NCBI GenBank assembly: GCA_951813855.1
Contig: OX638380.1
Coordinates: 4,811,797-4,875,796, forward strand
Source: an uncultured Verrucomicrobiae bacterium
GTDB taxonomy: Bacteria > Verrucomicrobiota > Verrucomicrobiia > Limisphaerales > AAA164-E04
Reading direction: 5' to 3'
Length of the DNA stretch: 64,000 nt
Positions 55,334-64,000 of this stretch are shown one piece after another; position 1 is the stretch's first letter, and each line of letters starts with the position of its first letter. Position numbers and translations under genes: made by a program. The notes beneath the pieces are model-generated. The model had not been told where the DNA came from. It did no database searches and saw only the letters and a program-made list of their open reading frames with translations.

Positions 55334-56530
55334 TCAGCGCGAAAACCCGATTGAGAAAACCCTTGTTTTTACTGGATTTTCTTCTTCAGTGGGAATTGCT
55401 GGGGGATCAGAGTGGTTCAAAGTCGTAAAAAATTCCATGAGGCGAAATGTTATGCCGTTGTCTTCCTTTTTAAATGAAAATGGTTTCGTAATATATCGTT
55501 TCGTAAAATAACCATAGAGATGTAAATCGCCGTTTTCATGATACTTTCTAAAAGAACAATGATTGACGCTTGAATCGGCGTCTCTTCGTATTACGATGAG
55601 AGGCTTCGTTATATTGTCTGTCTTGCAAAGCATAGATAATAAGATATGGTTTGGGCTATTTCGAGAAATAAAATCCAAGAACACATAGTCGCTGCCAGAA
55701 TTGTTTTTGATAGCTTTTACAATTATTTTTTCATGTGTGCCGTCTGTTAAGCTTTTAATCTTTTCCTCACTTAATGGAACATTGCTTTCGTCAGTAATTT
55801 CAGTTCCCAACATATCTAACAGTGACACATTAAAATCTCGTGCAAAAGACACCAAAGTTTCCTTTGTCTTTTCATCCATGTAGTACGCTTCCCAAAATCT
55901 AAAGGATCGAGTATCGCTACTAGGTTTTAAACTGATCAGTTTGGAATCATAGAACTTATACCATAGCTTGTACTTTCCATCGGTGTCTTTGAAATAGGAC
56001 TCAGACCGTACCCATTCGAACAAGTCAGGATCTTCCATATCAGTAACGTATAAATCAGGAGACATATCGAAAAGATAATTATCATCAAGCTTGCGTATTC
56101 GGCTCACTCCTGTACTTACAGATTTTGAAGGTCCAAGTACTTGCCCGTCTCGCTTCATAGTTTCCTTAAATTCCTTGGAATTTCTAAACTTGGTCATTCG
56201 GTCTTTCTCTTTTGCGGCGATAGGCAGCAAATAACTATACATATCCTTTATATGATTGCTGAAAGCATCCTCGTCATACCCGGAGTCTCTGACGGAATAA
56301 TATAGGTTGCTGATATTGTTAATGCACCATTGAGCCGAATCCAAATCGTATCCGGAGATATCAGATAAAGTAAAATCGTATGATGAAGGTTTTCCCTTTG
56401 TGAACGTATCATAAAGTTCACTTAGATCAGGCTCTAGATCTCCCAAAGGAACAGATTCTGAACTGATCACTTTAACGGTAATGAATATCAACAAAAACAG
56501 ACGAAAAAAGATATTCAGTTTGTTCTTCAT
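55334..56530 (-). CDS. Unrecognised exported protein, AT-rich
   Basis: 398 residues with a clear N-terminal signal (MKNKLNIFFRLFLLIFITVK, then VISS). I recognise no family. The mature part is acidic to neutral and rich in Asp, Ser, Lys and Tyr; segments include YDLDSAQWCINNISNLYYSV, KLWYKFYDSKLISLK and HENGDLHLYGYFTKR. It is much AT-richer than the core genes around it, which suggests recent acquisition. It starts 37 bases downstream of the methyltransferase stop on the same strand and may be cotranscribed with it. Confidence 0.65.
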   Translation of the reverse strand: MKNKLNIFFRLFLLIFITVKVISSESVPLGDLEPDLSELYDTFTKGKPSSYDFTLSDISGYDLDSAQWCINNISNLYYSVRDSGYDEDAFSNHIKDMYSYLLPIAAKEKDRMTKFRNSKEFKETMKRDGQVLGPSKSVSTGVSRIRKLDDNYLFDMSPDLYVTDMEDPDLFEWVRSESYFKDTDGKYKLWYKFYDSKLISLKPSSDTRSFRFWEAYYMDEKTKETLVSFARDFNVSLLDMLGTEITDESNVPLSEEKIKSLTDGTHEKIIVKAIKNNSGSDYVFLDFISRNSPNHILLSMLCKTDNITKPLIVIRRDADSSVNHCSFRKYHENGDLHLYGYFTKRYITKPFSFKKEDNGITFRLMEFFTTLNHSDPPAIPTEEENPVKTRVFSIGFSR

Positions 56531-56567
56531 GACAAGCTTCTCCTTCTCATATCACCGGTAAAAAGTG

Positions 56568-58154
56568 TCATCCAGTCCTTTCCCAACGGTAAACGCACTT
56601 GCGGATCTCACGCCGGCCGAATCGTCCCATTTGCTGGCTTGCATTGCCCTTTCCCCTTGCAAGAGTCCAAATGTCCGTACAAACAAATCCACACTGTTCG
56701 GCGAAATCCGACAAGATAAAATCAACCGGAATTTCTTCGCCGTGATACTGCACGTTGTCGTTTACCATAATCACGGACCCGCCGGAACGAATGTTGCGGC
56801 CGAGCTCAGTTACGATGACCGCCATTTCCAAAAAATACCCCTCTAAAAGTCGTATGACGTGGCGATTGCCGAGTTCGCCGGCGTTAACGCGGAGAATATG
56901 CAACACTTCGTGCAGGGCCTCTTGGCGCCGGTAGAGTGCGAGGGCGTGCTCAAGAGTCTTCGGTCGGTCACCATATTCAGTGCGTAACGACTCGACTTTG
57001 CTTCGGTTTTCGACCGTTGCCGAGAGCAGGCTCTGTCGAAGCTTACCGAAAGCGTCACGGTCAAGTCCCAGCCATGCCAATTCGAGCGCGTAGGTTCTCG
57101 TGTAGTCGTACCGATTGGCGTAGGGCGGCGAGGTGATAACCATGTCGAAAGCGGCCTCGGGCAGCGTCTTGAGGAGGTCGAGCGAAGATCCAGCCCGAAA
57201 ATCAGGGTGACCACCGCCGAACATCTGTTTAATGGGGTCGAGGTCACGCGCCATTTCCCAGAGACGTTGTTCGAGCGCATCCGAGAAGCACGGAATTGGC
57301 CCTTTCTCCATTTTTGCTCGTAATTTGCGCCCCGAACGAGTGTCCCAACGTAAATACTGACCGTCCTTTCGGGTGTAGCTCGCCGTCTCAAGGACAGACA
57401 TGCAACCGAGATTGATTAGCTTCTGAGTTGCGCCATCCTCCATTCCGGCGATGAATTCACGGGCCTTCCCGATGTCACGCTCTGCTTCAACCGAAAAGGC
57501 CGACGCGGTGATCGCCACGTGCGGAAAGGCATGTTCCGGAGCCGCTGCTCGTTGCGAAGCGATTCGAGATCGGATTGCCTTGATGGCCTTTTCGAAGACC
57601 ATGCTTGACGTGCCGTTGGCTGCCGCAGCGATTCCGGTGCCAACAAGAACCCCAACCGGCATTATCTCAATCCCGGTTGCCTCTACCCCGCGTCCGGCAG
57701 CCGTGAGTGCCGTCGTTCCGATCCCCGCAAAAGGGTCGAGCACCTGCTTGGGCTGGTACTCGTCAAGAAGATAATCGACGAGCGTGCGCGAAAATCCCTC
57801 TTTGTACTTCATCCAACGAAGTCCTGGAGTCTTGCGATTACCTTGGTACGAGACGACCTTTCGCGTGAATTGCGGATCGATTTTAACTCGATCCGCGAAT
57901 CGATCGTATAAGGCTTGGCGCGAATCTGTCTTGCCGCTGTTCGGAGAGCTGACGGAGGCTAGCGTAGGGCGACGCACTTCGGTTCGGGGCCACAGCATCC
58001 CCTGCTGATCGCGACGTCGCCAGTTACGGGGCGGTCTAAGTCGTGAAGGAGAATTACTATCGATATCCTCAATCGGATTTCTCGAATGTATCGCTGCGTC
58101 GTGACTGCCTACAGGTTGAATTGAATTTAATGCCGATTTTCGATTCCCGTTCAT
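56568..58154 (-). CDS. DNA methyltransferase (N4-cytosine/N6-adenine type)
   Basis: 528-residue SAM-dependent methyltransferase. Motif I is QVLDPFAGIGTTAL (about 138-150) and the catalytic SPPY lies in MVITSPPYANRYDYTR (about 342), so the order is motif I before motif IV, with a long intervening target-recognition region. The first ~80 residues are basic and unconserved, so translation may start later. SPPY favours N4-cytosine, but adenine is not excluded. No nuclease gene is recognised beside it. A degraded duplicate of its 3' end lies at 52912-53000. Confidence 0.8.
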   Translation of the reverse strand: MNGNRKSALNSIQPVGSHDAAIHSRNPIEDIDSNSPSRLRPPRNWRRRDQQGMLWPRTEVRRPTLASVSSPNSGKTDSRQALYDRFADRVKIDPQFTRKVVSYQGNRKTPGLRWMKYKEGFSRTLVDYLLDEYQPKQVLDPFAGIGTTALTAAGRGVEATGIEIMPVGVLVGTGIAAAANGTSSMVFEKAIKAIRSRIASQRAAAPEHAFPHVAITASAFSVEAERDIGKAREFIAGMEDGATQKLINLGCMSVLETASYTRKDGQYLRWDTRSGRKLRAKMEKGPIPCFSDALEQRLWEMARDLDPIKQMFGGGHPDFRAGSSLDLLKTLPEAAFDMVITSPPYANRYDYTRTYALELAWLGLDRDAFGKLRQSLLSATVENRSKVESLRTEYGDRPKTLEHALALYRRQEALHEVLHILRVNAGELGNRHVIRLLEGYFLEMAVIVTELGRNIRSGGSVIMVNDNVQYHGEEIPVDFILSDFAEQCGFVCTDIWTLARGKGNASQQMGRFGRREIRKCVYRWERTG

Positions 58155-58428
58155 GGTCCCCGTTCACCCAGTCACTTTAATTTTCTGCTGGGTAAACTTC
58201 GCTGGAACAACTGTCCAGCGAATCGACCAGCGACACCACGGGAAGATTCTCAAATCTTTTCAGATGCTGCAACGCCCAGACTCGTTCCACGTTCATTTTC
58301 ACTGTCTTGATAGTATAGTCTGATTCATTCTCCGCAGAGCGGGTTACGACCAAGCATTCTTAAAAAAGTCTCAGTCTCGGTAAAAGGGTATTTTGTTTTC
58401 CTTGACGGCGAACTAAAAACTGGAAGAT

Positions 58429-61400
58429 TCAATAAATCGCGGCTGCGGAAACGGTCGTTAACGGTTTTCCGGTTTCGACGGTCCAGATCCGCAGTTTGCC
58501 CTCGAGGCCGCCGGCAGCGACGTATTTTCCGTTGCCCGAAACTGATTCGACAAAAAAGAACTCGTCGGCGTTTTCCATTTCCAGAACCTGTTTTCCGTCC
58601 GATCGGTACACTGCCAGCCGAGCGTCACCGGAAGAAGCGATCAACTCTTCCGTTTTCCCGAGAAAACCGACTCCTGTCACTTCTTTTTTGAAGCCTTCGA
58701 TATTCCGTTTCCTCTGTCCGTTGGTCACATCCCAAATCTTGACTACGCCGTTGCCTCCGGCACTGGCCAGATTCCGCCCGTTCCCTTGCCATGATACGTC
58801 CATAACGTGGTGGGTATGGCCCTCGAACGAATGAACGATAGTCTCGCTTTCCAGATCGACGACCCGCGCAAAACGATCGGCGCCGCCCGAAGCCAGAAAC
58901 TGGGCGTCCGGAGAAAACTTCAGCCCGAATACGACGTCACTGTGAATTTCCGGCAAGTCCTTGATCAATTCCATCCGTTCCAGTTCCCAAACCTTGACCT
59001 CGCCGCTACGGCTCGGCTCGCCTCCCCCGGCTGCCAGCAGTCTGCCGTCTAAACTGAAATCCACAGCTAACATCCGGTCGGCGAATTCCCCTTCCGAACC
59101 CAACACCCGGCGCAGCTGCCAGGTCGGCGTCACCGAAACGATCCGAAGTTGACCGTCTCGAGCGATGGCCAGAATCGTGTCTTCCGTTAAAAAATTCGCC
59201 GTCAGCCAGTCTCCCGAGTCAAGCTGGATCGATTCCAATTCTTCCGCGGTATCCGACCACCAGAGATTAATGATGCCCGTATTTTCCAAGGCCATGATTC
59301 GGTTGCCGTCCGGCGAATAATCGCAGGATAACAGAGGCACAGTCGGATACTTCGGGTCCATGGCCTGGATTTCATCGTACAGTTCGCTCGATTCGCGTCT
59401 AGCTTCGGCCAATCGCCGTTCGCCGTCAGTTCGGAACGTATTCGATTTTTCCAACGCTTGCTGGGCCAAATCCCTTTCGTTCTCGGCTAACGACAGTTCC
59501 CTTTGCGCTGATTCCAGTTTGCCGTTCTCTTCAAGTACGGATTTCGCGGCGGCTTTCACCTTTTCCGTCGCTTCATTCTTCTGTTGCTCAGTCTCCTTTG
59601 CCAACGTTTGCAATTGCAATTCTTGTCGTCCTGAGGCAGTTGCCGCTTCGATTAATTGTTCCAAGGCTTGTTCCGCTCGTTCGATCAACGCCTGAATCTG
59701 ACCCGTCTCCGAACGATTTGCCTCTTCGAACCAAGTTCTAATCATTTCGGCCGATCGTTTCGCGGCAGCCTTCGTGTCAGCCAATTTTCGCTCCGCCTCC
59801 TGATAGCGATTTTCCAACTGCGCTACCTCGTCCTTGGCGGCGGTTTGCGCTTTCTGGGCCGCCTCGAACTTCTTTTGGGCTTCCTCGACCGCGGTTTGCT
59901 TGGCCGTTAGTTCCTTCACGGCCTTATCCTGTCTTTCCTCGGCTTTTTTCTGCCGGCTCGTCAACGCTTCCAATTGTTCTTCGGCCAGAATTGACGCCTC
60001 CGATTTCAAATCACTAATCCGTTCTAGTTCCCTAATCGCTCGCCACGCCTTCCGGGCCCCAGAAAGGTCGATATTAAGGCCCCTTGCATTTGTAACCACG
60101 TGTTTTCGAGTGGAAGAAATGGTGGCAACCCGGTCATTTCCGCCGAGCCGGGTGTTCCAAGGCATAAACAAAGAGTCTTTGAAATCTTCCTTAGCAGCCG
60201 GTTTGATTAAATCTAGAAGCTCCGACGATAAGGTATCCGGTGGTGTATCAGACTCTCTAGGGTACAACCACTTGGTTCCTTGCTCGTCGGCTATAATAGA
60301 ATAATCTAGCAAATAGGAAACATCGAGTGGCATCGTCCAGATCGTATTCTCCTGAAATTCGACCTTTTCCCAAAGATCTCTTTCCTTTCTTCCCCAACAT
60401 TCGATTCGGCCATCCTCAAAAAACACCATCAAACGACCGAACCGCCAAGTCGCTGCAAAAAAGCCTTCAACGTTCGGCGTCCGGCCGGTTACCCATCCCG
60501 TATCGTCTATCGTTCCGACTTGCAGGGTGCTATCGTCAAAGCGCACAGCGACCGCATCTCCCCGCTCCGTAAATCTGAGTTGATCGATCGGTCCCCGGTT
60601 CAGCGACCGATCTACCAGTACGTTTCCGGTAGACAATTCCCGCACTTGAATCCTGCCTGATTGATAACCTATCCCCAGTCTCAGCCGGTCGCCGCTCAGA
60701 GCCACGGCATTAATCCGATCGTCCTCGGCCAGTTTCAACGCCCGGCTTTCGATCGAATAATCCGCTTCCCACAACTTGACTTCGCGAAATCCGCCTGTAG
60801 CGATCAGATTGCCGTGGGGATGAAATGCAATGGCGTTGACCGTATCGCGATGGGCTTGCGCTCCGGGTAAATCCGGATCGATTAACCGTCCCGCCGTATT
60901 ACCGCGGAGCAAATCGTAGACGGCCGCCTGATTACCGAAGCCCCAAGCGGCATAACGACCCGACGGCGTCATCGCCACGGCATAAGTCGGTTGGACTCGG
61001 CGGTTCAAGGGCAACCAATTCAACGACACCCGGCCGGCCACTTCGCCCTCGGCTCCTTCGGCGATCCATAATCGCAAGAGTCCCAGTTCTTCGGGAGTTA
61101 GATTCTTGGCGTTGGACTGATTACCCTCGGGCGGCATGACGTAATCCTGATCCAAGTGAGCGGCCGCCTGGAAGAGCAGGCTTTGCTCCGGTTGCCCCGG
61201 AACGACCGCCGGTCCGGAATCTCCGCCTTCGCGAATGGTCGCCGGAGTCTCTAGCACCAGTCCCGCCTTGGCTTTGGTCCGATTATGGCAGGCCAGGCAA
61301 TTTGCCTTGAAAACGGTCAGGATCTCCGACTCGAAATCAACGGCCTCGGTACGTTCGATATCCTGAATCGGCAGAGGCCGTTCGTCGGCCGCAACCGGGC

Positions 61401-61464
61401 CGGTCGCCAGCAATCCGCTCAGGCAAATCGCGATCCAACCCAGATAAGACGCCGATCGCTTCAT
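58429..61464 (-). CDS. Cytochrome c (PSCyt1) / WD40 / coiled-coil / WD40 exported protein
   Basis: 1011 residues. Signal peptide to about 27 (ATGPVAAD). A planctomycete-type cytochrome domain has heme site C56-L-A-C59-H60 and the MPPEGNQSNAKNLTPEE segment. WD40-type repeats follow (AHRDTVNAIAFHPHGNLIA). A long coiled coil, about 480-710, is rich in Glu, Ala, Lys and Gln. A second WD40 set (VPLLSCDYSPDGNRIMAL, HSDVVFGLKFSPDAQFLA, GHTHHVMDVSWQGNGRNLA) ends the protein. Likely a periplasmic or surface redox scaffold. It is the downstream partner, by 47 bases, of the gene that follows to the right. Confidence 0.85.
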   Translation of the reverse strand: MKRSASYLGWIAICLSGLLATGPVAADERPLPIQDIERTEAVDFESEILTVFKANCLACHNRTKAKAGLVLETPATIREGGDSGPAVVPGQPEQSLLFQAAAHLDQDYVMPPEGNQSNAKNLTPEELGLLRLWIAEGAEGEVAGRVSLNWLPLNRRVQPTYAVAMTPSGRYAAWGFGNQAAVYDLLRGNTAGRLIDPDLPGAQAHRDTVNAIAFHPHGNLIATGGFREVKLWEADYSIESRALKLAEDDRINAVALSGDRLRLGIGYQSGRIQVRELSTGNVLVDRSLNRGPIDQLRFTERGDAVAVRFDDSTLQVGTIDDTGWVTGRTPNVEGFFAATWRFGRLMVFFEDGRIECWGRKERDLWEKVEFQENTIWTMPLDVSYLLDYSIIADEQGTKWLYPRESDTPPDTLSSELLDLIKPAAKEDFKDSLFMPWNTRLGGNDRVATISSTRKHVVTNARGLNIDLSGARKAWRAIRELERISDLKSEASILAEEQLEALTSRQKKAEERQDKAVKELTAKQTAVEEAQKKFEAAQKAQTAAKDEVAQLENRYQEAERKLADTKAAAKRSAEMIRTWFEEANRSETGQIQALIERAEQALEQLIEAATASGRQELQLQTLAKETEQQKNEATEKVKAAAKSVLEENGKLESAQRELSLAENERDLAQQALEKSNTFRTDGERRLAEARRESSELYDEIQAMDPKYPTVPLLSCDYSPDGNRIMALENTGIINLWWSDTAEELESIQLDSGDWLTANFLTEDTILAIARDGQLRIVSVTPTWQLRRVLGSEGEFADRMLAVDFSLDGRLLAAGGGEPSRSGEVKVWELERMELIKDLPEIHSDVVFGLKFSPDAQFLASGGADRFARVVDLESETIVHSFEGHTHHVMDVSWQGNGRNLASAGGNGVVKIWDVTNGQRKRNIEGFKKEVTGVGFLGKTEELIASSGDARLAVYRSDGKQVLEMENADEFFFVESVSGNGKYVAAGGLEGKLRIWTVETGKPLTTVSAAAIY

Positions 61465-61511
61465 GAAAATTCCCGATCCGTTATGTCTGTCACCGTCACG
61501 TTGTCAGTCGC

Positions 61512-64000
61512 TTAATCATCCTGCGGAGCCGCCAATAAATTCACTGGGATCGTCCGCTTCGTAGCGACCTCTTTTCCGTTCAGTTTTCCCTGAGCTCGCA
61601 ACTCGACCGTCACTTGGCCCGTACGCCCGGATTCCGAATCCAGCATCAGATCGAATTTCCCGTCGCGCAGCATCGAGCTCCTGAGCCGCAGTCCCGAGTC
61701 GCTCTCCACCACTTTGGTGTCGACTTCGATTTGGCCTTCGAATTCGAAATACCGTTTGATGGAGATCGAAGTTCTCAGGGTTTCGCCGCTCACCACCGAC
61801 AATGATTCTTGCGGAAATTGGATGGTGAAAGGAGCAGGCAGCACTTCCAGACTGATGGGAGCGCTATAGGCCGAAACGGTCAAATCCTTCGCGTCGCCCC
61901 CCGACTTGCGCTGGTATTTGCCCTTGATCTCTCCAAACAGATAAAAGCGGTGAGTTCCGGGCGGCAGCTGATACTGAGTCAGGTCCACCGTCAGAGTTCC
62001 CTCGGATACTTCTTTCGGAAAGTTGACGCCCGGGTGTTTCTCCAGAGCTTTCAAGCCCCGAATCAAAAACTGATACGCTTCGTTGAAACCTTCGAGCCGG
62101 TCCACGGTCAACGGGATGGTCAATCGAGAGGCAACCGTGGTGAAAATCGGAATTTTCAGTTGCTCGGCGACCGCAATCCGGATCGGAAACGGCTGCCGAT
62201 CGCCCACGGCGATGGCCCGGTGCGGCGACAACCGTGTCAGGACGGTTTCGTTGCGGTAATCGCCCACGTTCCAGCTCTTTTGCCCGTGCTCGATCGGTCG
62301 GGTCACTTCCTGTCCCCCTACCGTGGCTTCGGCGAACAGTTTCAGAAACCCGAGAGCCGGTTTGGCGTCGGCTCCGGCTTCCAGCAGCAAGATCTCTTCG
62401 TTCGTTCCCGAGCGGATGACCGGCGAATGAACTTTGACGTCCTCGAGATTTTGTTCGGCTACGATCCTGACTTCCCCCTTGAAGTCGTCGAAGCGATTCA
62501 AGCGCAGCCGTACCGGAAGTATCTGGCCGGGAGCCAAAGCCAAAGATTCCACTCTGGCCTGATTGTTGGGTTTGCGGTGAAACGAGGAATCGACGACCGA
62601 AACGACCCGGAAATCCGGCGTGGGCGGCCGCAGACGCAGTTCGTAGTACAGTCCGGTCCGCCGGGAGGCGACATTGAACCGGTCATGAACGGTCAACCGG
62701 TAGCGACCATCTTTCGGAATCGTCAACCAAGCTTCCGGGTCCTGGTTCAGCAACGGTAGAAAAGGATAACCCAGATTACGCGTTTCCGGCGAAACCACCA
62801 GCACTTCGGTAGTCTTGCCGCCGGATTCCAGCGCTTCCACCAACACCATCGGACTAGTGCCGTAACCGAGTTGCTGCGACTTGACCTCGATCCGGTAACG
62901 TTCGTCTTTCCGGGCGTCGAATTCGTAGACGTCACGATCGTGTTCCGGGAAAAAGGTGCCGGAAACGGAAACGGGCAGTTCGATCGATTGGGGCGTTTCC
63001 TGACCGTCGGACCGTTCCGTTTCGACGATCGTGTCGAGCGAGGTGATCCCGATTCTCGGCACGAACGAAGCGTCCCGGTCCGGCCAGGGAAAACTGCGGG
63101 CGATCTCATGCCCCGCTACCGAATGAGGCATGCCGGCCAACGAACCGTTTCCCGCCGCAGGCACGGTTTGACGAAACACGACCCGCTCCAGAGCGGTCTC
63201 GGCGACGGTAGTTCGCAAGCCGTTGTCTCCCGAGGGCAAATTATACCCGAAGAGATGAAACTCCCGCTCTTCGCCCGCGGGACCGCTCAACGGCAGCACC
63301 CCTTCGATCTGAGGCTCGTCGTGGATCGCCAATTGGTAGAAAAACGATTCGCCACCCCGATACGTCAAATCCCTCACCGCCACGTAAAAAGTGCCCGAAA
63401 CGGTCGTTCGGTAGAGCAACCGATGTCCCCGGCGATCCTTGATCAGCAACCTCCCCTTCCCGTCGAACAATTCCAATATCGGATCGAGTTGCGAATCCAG
63501 CGATTTACCCTGGCACTCGATGACCAATTGCCGCCCGCCCGAAGCGAAAAACCGGTAGTAGTTCTTGCGATTGGCGACCGAGCGCCCTTGGACGGCGAGT
63601 CCTAAGGAAACGGGTACGGCGTCGGCGCGATCGTGGGCCGGCGTACGATCCACGAATTGCCGGCGGTTTCCGACCGCAAACAACCGGGAATTAGAAACTC
63701 CGTACCGGCTCTGGGCCCAGATTTCGTACCGTCCCGGGCTCAGATCCTCCGGCAATTTAATGACGAAGCGATGCTTCACGGGATTGCCGTCGCCGTCCAA
63801 CTTGGGCTCGATGACGACCTTTTCGTTCGACGGAAACAAGGCTACCGGATCGTCCAGATCAGCCCCGGAAACGCCCACCTCCACCTCGGTGCCGATTTGC
63901 CCTCCCGCCGGATAGATCGTCCACAACCGGGGTTGCGGCAATTGAGCCGAGAGCGCCGGCAGGAACACCGACAGCCCCAGCGCCAGCGCCCCGGGCCACG
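61512..64000 (-). CDS. Secreted PPC-domain protein, 5' end outside the window
   Basis: Large exported protein with no enzyme motif seen. The frame stays open to the right edge and encodes a signal-peptide core (GALALGLSVFLPALSAQ) that starts before GTG 63968, so the true start is beyond 64000. An IPT-like start (TIYPAGGQIGTEVEVGVSG) is followed by PPC-type beta-sandwich regions (ANRKNYYRFFASGGRQLVIE, HDRDVYEFDARKDERYRIEV) and further repeated beta domains. Such proteins are typically encoded directly with cytochrome/WD40 proteins, as here. Probable surface component. Confidence 0.75.
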   Translation of the reverse strand, partial: WPGALALGLSVFLPALSAQLPQPRLWTIYPAGGQIGTEVEVGVSGADLDDPVALFPSNEKVVIEPKLDGDGNPVKHRFVIKLPEDLSPGRYEIWAQSRYGVSNSRLFAVGNRRQFVDRTPAHDRADAVPVSLGLAVQGRSVANRKNYYRFFASGGRQLVIECQGKSLDSQLDPILELFDGKGRLLIKDRRGHRLLYRTTVSGTFYVAVRDLTYRGGESFFYQLAIHDEPQIEGVLPLSGPAGEEREFHLFGYNLPSGDNGLRTTVAETALERVVFRQTVPAAGNGSLAGMPHSVAGHEIARSFPWPDRDASFVPRIGITSLDTIVETERSDGQETPQSIELPVSVSGTFFPEHDRDVYEFDARKDERYRIEVKSQQLGYGTSPMVLVEALESGGKTTEVLVVSPETRNLGYPFLPLLNQDPEAWLTIPKDGRYRLTVHDRFNVASRRTGLYYELRLRPPTPDFRVVSVVDSSFHRKPNNQARVESLALAPGQILPVRLRLNRFDDFKGEVRIVAEQNLEDVKVHSPVIRSGTNEEILLLEAGADAKPALGFLKLFAEATVGGQEVTRPIEHGQKSWNVGDYRNETVLTRLSPHRAIAVGDRQPFPIRIAVAEQLKIPIFTTVASRLTIPLTVDRLEGFNEAYQFLIRGLKALEKHPGVNFPKEVSEGTLTVDLTQYQLPPGTHRFYLFGEIKGKYQRKSGGDAKDLTVSAYSAPISLEVLPAPFTIQFPQESLSVVSGETLRTSISIKRYFEFEGQIEVDTKVVESDSGLRLRSSMLRDGKFDLMLDSESGRTGQVTVELRAQGKLNGKEVATKRTIPVNLLAAPQDD

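Noticed and set aside
1..64000. CRISPR arrays, tRNA or rRNA genes
   Set aside because: I saw no short-repeat/spacer series and no cloverleaf or rRNA-like sequence. The only regular repeat is the 117-bp array without spacers. A tRNA scan would settle the matter.

Overview
The window looks like a chromosomal segment of a Verrucomicrobiota bacterium, possibly of the Pedosphaera/Limisphaerales type. The signs are a Xaa-Phe prepilin protein with an H-x9-DG motif, tandem bacterial Ig-like domains, two proteins with a planctomycete-type cytochrome c motif (one joined to DUF1549/DUF1553, one to WD40), a DUF1501 protein, DUF1080, CotH-kinase proteins, a formylglycine sulfatase and an IS66/IS1634 load. 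Planctomycetota or Lentisphaerota cannot be excluded from gene content alone. Most of the window is GC-rich; the stretch from about 53.0 to 56.5 kb is clearly AT-richer.

Layout. 0-2.1 kb: a tightly overlapping minus-strand operon, M29 aminopeptidase - purN - hisG (hisG is cut by the left edge). 2.3-4.7 kb: cell-wall hydrolase, sulfatase, DUF2934 protein. 4.8-6.7 kb: three decayed copies of one P-loop ATPase gene. 7.1-13.8 kb: two very large exported peptidases, one fusing a DPP-IV-like serine peptidase to two zinc-peptidase domains, the other joining a TolB-like propeller, an M28 aminopeptidase and a PDZ domain. 14.0-19.0 kb: two paralogous CotH-kinase proteins and a nucleotide-sugar epimerase. 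19.2-22.2 kb: lepA-lepB operon. 22.3-24.4 kb: divergent DUF1080 and sugar-dehydrogenase genes. 24.5-27.5 kb: a solitary DNA methyltransferase and a DUF1501 protein. 28.3-31.3 kb: nested and decayed insertion sequences. 31.4-33.2 kb: prepilin-like protein and a membrane protein. 33.4-36.2 kb: a 117-bp tandem repeat grown from the end of a dead transposase, then another broken ATPase copy. 36.7-39.2 kb: DUF1549/DUF1553 cytochrome. 39.8-43.2 kb: RhlE-like RNA helicase with two hairpins upstream, and a chimeric ATPase relic. 43.3-52.4 kb: redoxin/heme/copper-monooxygenase-like protein, a 9-Ig-domain secreted protein, an SMP-30 lactonase and a PhoD-like phosphatase. 52.9-58.2 kb: a composite AT-rich island (methyltransferase relic, unknown ORFs, transposase, intact methyltransferase). 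58.4-64 kb: a two-gene operon of a PPC-type secreted protein and a cytochrome/WD40/coiled-coil protein, the first cut by the right edge.

How the genes fit together. The core genes (hisG, purN, lepA, lepB, rhlE) are housekeeping. Most of the rest encodes exported proteins for breaking down peptides, sulfated and other glycans, and organic phosphates, plus heme/copper surface redox proteins. This matches a free-living polymer degrader. The intervals between these blocks hold relics: at least six N-terminal modules of one ATPase family at three loci, and three transposase families. Gene calls rest on motif reading by eye; no database search was possible.
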